From: Desulfobacteraceae bacterium
GTDB taxonomy: Bacteria; Desulfobacterota; Desulfobacteria; Desulfobacterales; Desulfosalsimonadaceae
DNA length: 10,763 nt
Direction: 5' to 3'
Assembly: GCA_021162325.1 (NCBI GenBank)
Contig: JAGGYV010000359.1
Span: 1-10,763, forward strand
The translations under genes were made by a program, and so were the position numbers. The notes below the pieces were generated by a model. The model saw nothing but the letters and a program-made list of their open reading frames with translations, was not told where the DNA came from and ran no database searches. Positions 5,825 through 10,763 of the stretch are shown piece by piece (within the stretch, counting starts at the first letter, position 1; the number at the start of each line of letters is the position of its first letter).

Positions 5825-7477
5825 TGCCTCTTTTATTATTTTTTCATCACACCCGGGGAATGTTATGGTCCTGGCCGGATTGTTTGCCGTGACAGAATAT
5901 CCCATATTCAACAGGGTCTTTACGAATTCGTCAAAATGTCCGTGAGCCGGGAAATGAAGAGTTGTCACAACGGACCGCCGGACGTTGATTTTCTTTTTCG
6001 GTTGTTTGGAGTTCTTTTTTGGCGCGCCGGGTTTGCAAAAAACGCTTTTGACTTCCTTGTCCGGGAATTCCAGCCTTGTTTCCGGGTGTTTTATCAACAA
6101 CGGGACCTGAAGTTCCGTTTCAAGCTGCTGATATACCTCTTGCGGTGAATGGATGATGTGTAAATCCCGGGCGGCTTTTTCCACAATATAATCTTTGGCG
6201 TACTTTGCAGCTGTTTTGCCTTCGAGCAAGGCAAATCCCTCGTAAAGAATAAATGTCTCGGCCTGTCCGCTCCACGTTTCGAGCTCTTTTTCCACATTGC
6301 CGGGGAGCGGCTGTTGCGTCAGATCCCGAATGATTTTTACAGGGTCCAGGGAATCGTCGGCCGCCAGACTTGCGATCACTTTTTTCTTCGACAGTTTCAT
6401 TATGGTGTGAATGTCGTTATTTCTAATATGACAGAACAATGCGAGGGTATTGATAACCCGGGCCGGGTAAAATAATGACGCTACGTGGATTTCAAAATTC
6501 GGCAACACGGTTACAACGGGTTCTTTGATCTCCTGCTGAATTGCCTGTCGAAAATGGTCCGTGACCTTGAAAGCGAGAATTCGCCCCATGGAAGGTTTTT
6601 GCGGTAGATCCCCTTTTTTGTCATAAGCAAGTTCAACATAGCGCATTGTCAGCGGAATATTTTCAAGAAAACGTTCTATGTAACGCCCTTCCACCCGTTC
6701 GAAGGCGTTGGGGCTTGTCTGGGTTATATCGGATTGGGGCCAGTGATCCTCTGGTTTCTGCTCCATAAAATTATGGTACCGGTTCTTTTTGCCATACGGC
6801 AGTTTGGGTACTTTTTCAGGTATCAAAAAATAGGGCCTGCCGGTTTTAATAAAATCGATCAGAGACTTGACGGAATTCCATTTTCCGGGGACACATGAGG
6901 CAAGAAGCGACAAAATAAACTGCCTGGCCCCTGGAAAATCAATTTTTTTCATTACCCCGGTCAGACAGCCGGCACGGTCAAAACGGTCAAGACGGCTTTT
7001 GGGTCCGTATGAGAAAAACTCATTGCTACAGGGATAGGCTTCATTTATCAAGCATGCCTGGATTTCATTCTCCTGTTTTTGCAGGGATAAATTAAAGAAA
7101 GAATGGGCACGATCAGCATCCAAATAAACATAATTATCGGGAAAAGACGGTGATGAGCTGGTATACCCTGCATACACACCTTCGGTATTGTATTGAACAA
7201 ATTTCATTCTCAGGCACAGCCGGTCAATGTGGGAAACCCATGGAGAATAGCCATCAGAACGGACTTGTTCAAGGGCCTCTTCATCGCCCATGACCTTTGC
7301 CAGGCGCACAAGGTCGGCCTTGGGAATTTGATTTTCGCGGTGGGTCCGCTTAATTCCCCGTGAGTCGATATAATCGAGAAATACATTAATATCATGACGG
7401 ATATCAGCCTTGTTGGCAACAATGACCAAGCCTTCCGGATTGATTTCAACAATATGGTCTAAATGGTTTTTCCCCAT
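5768..7477 (-). CDS. XPB/Ssl2 N-terminal-domain protein (helicase-associated, Rv0862c-like)
   Basis: A 569-residue protein, last gene of the XPB operon, starting 9 bp after the preceding stop. Residues 321-419 (VVTVLPNFEIHV ... LPGNVEKELETWSGQ ... LYEGFALLEG) follow the pattern of the XPB/Ssl2 N-terminal domain (Helicase_C_3-type). They can be laid against residues 9-112 of the neighbouring XPB helicase: strand, helix, hTYRITP/HTIMKLS step, P-x-x-I/V helix, hairpin. The N-terminal 70 residues (FLDYIDSRGIKRTHRENQI then PKADLVRLAKVMG) resemble the winged-helix start of mycobacterial XPB-neighbour proteins. A Lys/Pro-rich linker (about 483-499) precedes a small C-terminal alpha/beta unit (500-553). 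There are no helicase motifs or signal peptide. It is likely a DNA-binding or scaffold partner of XPB; the exact role is unknown. Its stop lies within about 10 bp of the breakpoint of the GxxExxY remnant, leaving no room for a terminator. Confidence 0.8.
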   Translation of the reverse strand: MGKNHLDHIVEINPEGLVIVANKADIRHDINVFLDYIDSRGIKRTHRENQIPKADLVRLAKVMGDEEALEQVRSDGYSPWVSHIDRLCLRMKFVQYNTEGVYAGYTSSSPSFPDNYVYLDADRAHSFFNLSLQKQENEIQACLINEAYPCSNEFFSYGPKSRLDRFDRAGCLTGVMKKIDFPGARQFILSLLASCVPGKWNSVKSLIDFIKTGRPYFLIPEKVPKLPYGKKNRYHNFMEQKPEDHWPQSDITQTSPNAFERVEGRYIERFLENIPLTMRYVELAYDKKGDLPQKPSMGRILAFKVTDHFRQAIQQEIKEPVVTVLPNFEIHVASLFYPARVINTLALFCHIRNNDIHTIMKLSKKKVIASLAADDSLDPVKIIRDLTQQPLPGNVEKELETWSGQAETFILYEGFALLEGKTAAKYAKDYIVEKAARDLHIIHSPQEVYQQLETELQVPLLIKHPETRLEFPDKEVKSVFCKPGAPKKNSKQPKKKINVRRSVVTTLHFPAHGHFDEFVKTLLNMGYSVTANNPARTITFPGCDEKIIKEALKKVDQDQHTSTKITDKK

Positions 7478-7486
7478 AAACGTTCT

Positions 7487-8923
7487 TTAATAGCCTTTAA
7501 CGCTGTTTGCTTTTTTTATGACATGCCCCGCTTTTTTTGTCAGCTTCTGTATCTCCGGCAACAGGTCCGGCGGAAATACGATAAACTCATCATTTAAGCT
7601 GATAAGTTTGCCGGTGGCGGCAAATTTTTTTTCGATTATTATTTTAAGGGTCAGGTCGCTGATTTTTGCCGTCATGACATTTTCATGAATAATTGTTTTG
7701 TTTCTCCGCTTTTTTATGAGGGCCGTCGTGTCTTTTATCCCTGCAAGATGCTTATGAAGCCATAAAAAATCGGGCTCTTGCTCAATTTTTCCCATACAGC
7801 GGCTTAATCTGATGAAGTCGATTTTACCTGTGAGCCTGCCGCCGGTTACCTGCATGCGACAGGCCCGGGCGATGATTTCCAGACTTTTATACCTGACAAG
7901 GTTGAGGTCCACGGCAAATGTGTTCTCGTCCATGGCGGTTAAATAATCCCCCGGTTGAAGACCTGAATTTATTGTATCATTTTTGTTTGAACGGTAATAA
8001 AATGTTTTGCCTGCGGTTGTTTTGGCAAGGCAGCCCCGGCGCCAGCCTTTTTCGCACAGTGTTTCCAAAAAATCCGAAACAGGATCAGGCAGATCGCCGT
8101 CGGCAAAGACCGTTTCAAACAAAGGAATCAGGCTTAACGAATGAAACCATTGATTGGCATCCATTCGGCTCAGAAAAAAATCAAGCAGCCTGCCAAGGGG
8201 AAGACTGTCGCTTTGCTTGGGAATTTGAATATTGTTTACCCACAAAGATGTATTCCAGGATTGCAACTGCTTTTCAGTAAATTTTGTGTTATCCATCAAC
8301 AAAACGCCGTCTTTAATATGCAGCCGTCCCTTTATAGTTTCCGATTCAGCGTCGGTTTTTGATTCAGCCCCGGCTTCAGGCGCAGCGGAAAGAATCTCCG
8401 CCATTTTTTTTTGCAGAATGTTTTCGGGCGGTAAAATGATCTTTGGATTCTCAATTTCTTTTGCCGCAATTGAAGGCGGGAGATGATGGGCAAACTCCGG
8501 CGGAAACAGGAAGCGCTGACGTTCAAGGATTGTTTTTTCATCCAGAAGCCGCTCCAGTGTTTCATCAAAAATGAGAATACCGCATCGGATAAGATTTTTC
8601 CTGACATTATCAAATACTATTTTATATTTTCGATTAAATGTAATCCCCCATGAATTAGCACCCATTGCCGGGTATATCCGGGAAAAAAAAGTAATATCAA
8701 CTTCTCTTTTCAGAAAAAGCATTAAATTCAAAAGAACACATTCTTTTTCATCCAACTGTGCCAAAGCCTTTTTTACACCGGCATCTGAAAGGAAAACATG
8801 CTGCAAAAGATCCGGGGAGGAAGCGTAGTTTGCGGGAAATCCCCGGGCTTTACAGATCGCCTTTTTGTCCGTGGCGGTCAGGCCATAGCCGCACATATTT
8901 TTTAGCATTTTTTCATGCTTCAT
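7487..8923 (-). CDS. uncharacterised XPB-operon protein, possible winged-helix
   Basis: A 478-residue soluble protein between the XPB helicase and the XPB-N-domain protein. Its ATG overlaps the helicase stop (ATGA at 8920-8923), which suggests translational coupling. An AGGGA lies about 8 nt upstream of the start on the minus strand. I do not recognise it firmly. The first 125 residues are helical with a winged-helix-like piece (LDEKECVLLNLMLFLKREV, about 57-75). Residues 180-200 form a Glu/Ala-rich linker. Residues 325-390 (YLTAMDENTFAVDLNLV onward, then a helix and GGRLTGKIDFIRLSR) weakly echo the XPB/Ssl2 N-terminal pattern. The tail 418-462 (AKISDLTLKIIIEKK, then LISLNDEFIVFPPDLL) looks like a beta-rich cap. 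No catalytic motif is seen. By context it is a subunit of an XPB complex; this is inference from operon structure. Confidence 0.7.
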   Translation of the reverse strand: MKHEKMLKNMCGYGLTATDKKAICKARGFPANYASSPDLLQHVFLSDAGVKKALAQLDEKECVLLNLMLFLKREVDITFFSRIYPAMGANSWGITFNRKYKIVFDNVRKNLIRCGILIFDETLERLLDEKTILERQRFLFPPEFAHHLPPSIAAKEIENPKIILPPENILQKKMAEILSAAPEAGAESKTDAESETIKGRLHIKDGVLLMDNTKFTEKQLQSWNTSLWVNNIQIPKQSDSLPLGRLLDFFLSRMDANQWFHSLSLIPLFETVFADGDLPDPVSDFLETLCEKGWRRGCLAKTTAGKTFYYRSNKNDTINSGLQPGDYLTAMDENTFAVDLNLVRYKSLEIIARACRMQVTGGRLTGKIDFIRLSRCMGKIEQEPDFLWLHKHLAGIKDTTALIKKRRNKTIIHENVMTAKISDLTLKIIIEKKFAATGKLISLNDEFIVFPPDLLPEIQKLTKKAGHVIKKANSVKGY

Positions 8924-10599
8924 AAATCATTTCCCTGCATAATATGGTATTCATACCCCTGCTCACAGAGAAACAATTGCCGTTTTAAGGCAAAATCCTG
9001 TTCAACAGTGTCCCGGCTGACAATGGTATAAAAATGCGCCCGGCCGCCGTCTGATTTTGGTCGCAGAATACGTCCAAGTCTCTGGGCCTCTTCCTGGCGG
9101 GAGCCGAATGTGCCTGAAATCTGAATGGCCACGGACGCATCCGGAAGATCCACCGCAAAATTGGCAACCTTTGAAACCACAAGGATACTGATTTCACCGG
9201 TTTTGAATTGATAAAATAGTTCATCACGCTGTTTCTGGGGCGTTTTTCCGGTAATTAACGGGATGCCCAGTGTCTCTGAAATTTGCTTTAACTGATCCAC
9301 ATACAGGCCGATAATTAATGTTTGGGCGGTTTTATGCTGTTTGAGAATTTGCATGACCACATTTGTTTTATCCGGGTTTTCAGATGAAATTCTGAATTTC
9401 GAACGACGATTCGCAACAGCATAGGGCATGCGGATGTCATCCGGCAGGGGCAGGCGTATTTCATAGCAGGAAGCAGTGGCAATCCACCCCTGCCCCTCCA
9501 TCTCCTTCCATGGCACATCCATTTTTTTAGGACCGATCAGGGCAAACACATCCTCCTCCCTGCCATCTTCCCGGACCAGCGTCGCCGTGAGACCGAGACG
9601 GCGCCTGGCCTGTAGTCCGGCGGTAATCTGAAATACCGGAGCCGGCAGCATGTGAACCTCGTCATAGATGATCAGTCCCCAATCCCGCTGGTCAAAAAGG
9701 CCGAGATGTAGAAAATCGCCATCCCGGTTTGGCCGATAGGTCATTATCTGGTAGGTGGCAATGGTAACCGGTTTGATTTCTTTTTTTGCTCCGCTGTATT
9801 CGCCGATCAGATCATCTCCGAGGCTGGTCTTGTCCATCAGCTCGGTCTTCCACTGCCGACTGGCTGTCACATTTGTTGTCAGAATCAGGGTGGATGCCTG
9901 CAACTGGTTCATGCACGCAATCCCTATTATTGTCTTGCCCGCCCCGCATGGAAGCACAATTACGCCGGACCCGCCACGCGCTTCGCCCCCTGCATAAAAC
10001 GTATCAGCCGCCTGCTGCTGATACGGACGGAAAAAAAAACGGTTCCCGGCCAGCGTAAAATCGCGTATTGTAAATGAGGTTGTCTCTCCGGCTGAATATC
10101 CGGCCATGTCTTCTGCGGGATAACCGATTTTAATCAGGGCCTGTTTGATTTTACCGCGGTTCACCGGCAGCACCAGGAATTGCTTTTGTGATATCCTTCT
10201 TGCGAGAAGCGGTGCAACCTGTTTGCTGCGGGATATTTCCTCTGCCAGTGCCGGGTCATCAACGCTTAGAAGCATGCCCTGATTTTCCCTGGTCAGACTG
10301 ACACGCCCGTACCTGTCGGCAAAATCATTTATTCCGGTAAGGATATGTTCCGGCACCGGATATTTTGAATAACCCACAAGGGCCCCGGTTATTTCGTCCG
10401 TTAAAATACCTGCAGCGCAGGCATTCCATACGGAAAGCGGTGTTATCCGGTAAGTGTGAATATGCTCCGGCGATTTTACCAGTTCGGCAAAACGCGATAG
10501 CGCATCCCTGGCCTGTTTATATTTTGGACTATTGACCTCCACCAGAACGGTGTGGTCACCCTGGACGATCAGCGGGTTGGTCGGATCAAATGTTGTCAT
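8920..10599 (-). CDS. bacterial XPB-type DNA helicase (SF2, ERCC3 family)
   Basis: A 559-residue 3'-5' SF2 helicase/translocase of the bacterial and archaeal XPB family, close in length to mycobacterial XPB (about 550). Domain order: XPB N-terminal/damage-recognition part 1-185, with PLIVQGDHTVLVEV (9-22) and HTYRITPLSVWNACAAG (48-64). Next come motif Q FRPYQQQA (190-197), Walker A LPCGAGKT (216-223) and the DEAH-box-type DEVH (313-316). Motif III is GLTAT (336-340), directly followed by the XPB-specific RED motif (343-345). Last are a thumb-like insert before HD2, motif V around VVSKVANFAVDLP (474-486) and motif VI QRLGRILRP (506-514). Every catalytic element is present. The start fits the family's short N-terminus, though no clear Shine-Dalgarno precedes it. 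It is the first gene of a three-gene operon. XPB is scattered in bacteria and linked to DNA repair. Confidence 0.93.
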   Translation of the reverse strand: MTTFDPTNPLIVQGDHTVLVEVNSPKYKQARDALSRFAELVKSPEHIHTYRITPLSVWNACAAGILTDEITGALVGYSKYPVPEHILTGINDFADRYGRVSLTRENQGMLLSVDDPALAEEISRSKQVAPLLARRISQKQFLVLPVNRGKIKQALIKIGYPAEDMAGYSAGETTSFTIRDFTLAGNRFFFRPYQQQAADTFYAGGEARGGSGVIVLPCGAGKTIIGIACMNQLQASTLILTTNVTASRQWKTELMDKTSLGDDLIGEYSGAKKEIKPVTIATYQIMTYRPNRDGDFLHLGLFDQRDWGLIIYDEVHMLPAPVFQITAGLQARRRLGLTATLVREDGREEDVFALIGPKKMDVPWKEMEGQGWIATASCYEIRLPLPDDIRMPYAVANRRSKFRISSENPDKTNVVMQILKQHKTAQTLIIGLYVDQLKQISETLGIPLITGKTPQKQRDELFYQFKTGEISILVVSKVANFAVDLPDASVAIQISGTFGSRQEEAQRLGRILRPKSDGGRAHFYTIVSRDTVEQDFALKRQLFLCEQGYEYHIMQGNDL

Positions 10600-10616
10600 A
10601 TTGATTTATGTAACGA

Positions 10617-10642
10617 TTTATAAAATAATTAATAAATGGCAA
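10617..10642 (-). promoter_or_regulatory. weak promoter candidate for the XPB operon
   Basis: On the minus strand, TTGCCA (10637-10642) and TATAAA (10617-10622) lie in the AT-rich leader before the helicase start. The spacer is only 14 bp, shorter than optimal, so this is a tentative call. The remaining DNA from 10600 to the window edge has no gene that I can support. Confidence 0.25.
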
Positions 10643-10726
10643 GTTTATCATAAAAAAGGAATCTGTTTTTCCACGGTCTTTAGCACAGGTGTATTGCATT
10701 ATTTATCTTGTATGTCAAATTCATAG

Positions 10727-10749
10727 ATGCGCCGGCAACACCGACGCAT
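10727..10749. repeat. short GC-rich hairpin near the right edge
   Basis: ATGCG (10727-10731) pairs with CGCAT (10745-10749), and CGG (10733-10735) with CCG (10741-10743), with one C/A mismatch and a CAACA loop. ATTC (10719-10722) and GAAT (10750-10753) could extend the stem past a bulge. It could be the end of a terminator for a gene to the right or a small palindromic repeat. No T-run follows on the plus strand within the window. On the minus strand the sequence after the stem is only mildly T-containing. Confidence 0.4.
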
Positions 10750-10763
10750 GAATATAAATTCAA

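Noticed and set aside
7918..8280. 120-residue plus-strand frame antisense to the 478-residue gene
   Set aside because: No ribosome binding site, no family resemblance, and it opposes an operon gene coupled on both sides.
8920..10599. BREX helicase (brxHI or brxHII) as identity of the helicase
   Set aside because: The RED motif, XPB-type N-terminus and roughly 560-residue size identify XPB. BrxHI is Lhr-like and BrxHII is a larger, different SF2 helicase.

Overview
The window looks like an accessory region of a mesophilic Desulfobacterota (Desulfobacterales-type) chromosome. That placement is an inference. It rests on protein style, moderate GC, and intergenic DNA full of the 'CACCGCAAAGACGCAAAG' type of dispersed repeat that I associate with such genomes. 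No rRNA, tRNA or housekeeping marker is present to confirm it.

Left half (+ strand, 58-5429): the first three genes of a BREX phage-defence locus in canonical order. They are brxA (DUF1819), brxB (DUF1788) and brxC (about 1,200-residue P-loop ATPase). All three are full length and intact. They are not tightly packed. A 145-bp palindromic, MITE-like element fills the brxA-brxB gap, and about 430 bp of modular repeats fill the brxB-brxC gap. A second block of the same repeat modules follows brxC, so brxC lies between repeat clusters that share a perfect 27-bp direct repeat. The genes expected next in BREX (pglX methyltransferase, pglZ, then brxL or a helicase) do not follow.

Junction (about 5640-5770): just after the second repeat block is the first 28 or so codons of a GxxExxY-family protein, cut off in mid-domain. 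Within 10-12 bp of that break lies the stop codon of an operon on the opposite strand. This looks like a rearrangement breakpoint that separated brxABC from its normal downstream genes.

Right half (- strand, 10599-5768): a compact three-gene operon. It encodes a bacterial XPB-type superfamily 2 helicase with all key motifs, then a 478-residue protein of unknown fold (4-bp ATGA overlap), then a 569-residue protein with a second copy of the XPB/Ssl2 N-terminal domain (9-bp gap). The arrangement recalls the mycobacterial XPB gene and its helicase-domain neighbour. The likely role is an XPB-centred DNA repair or remodelling complex. A defence role is possible only from its position beside BREX.

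The most notable points are the split BREX locus with a sharp breakpoint, the repeat-bracketed brxC, the palindromic element between brxA and brxB, and the XPB operon with a detached XPB N-terminal domain partner.
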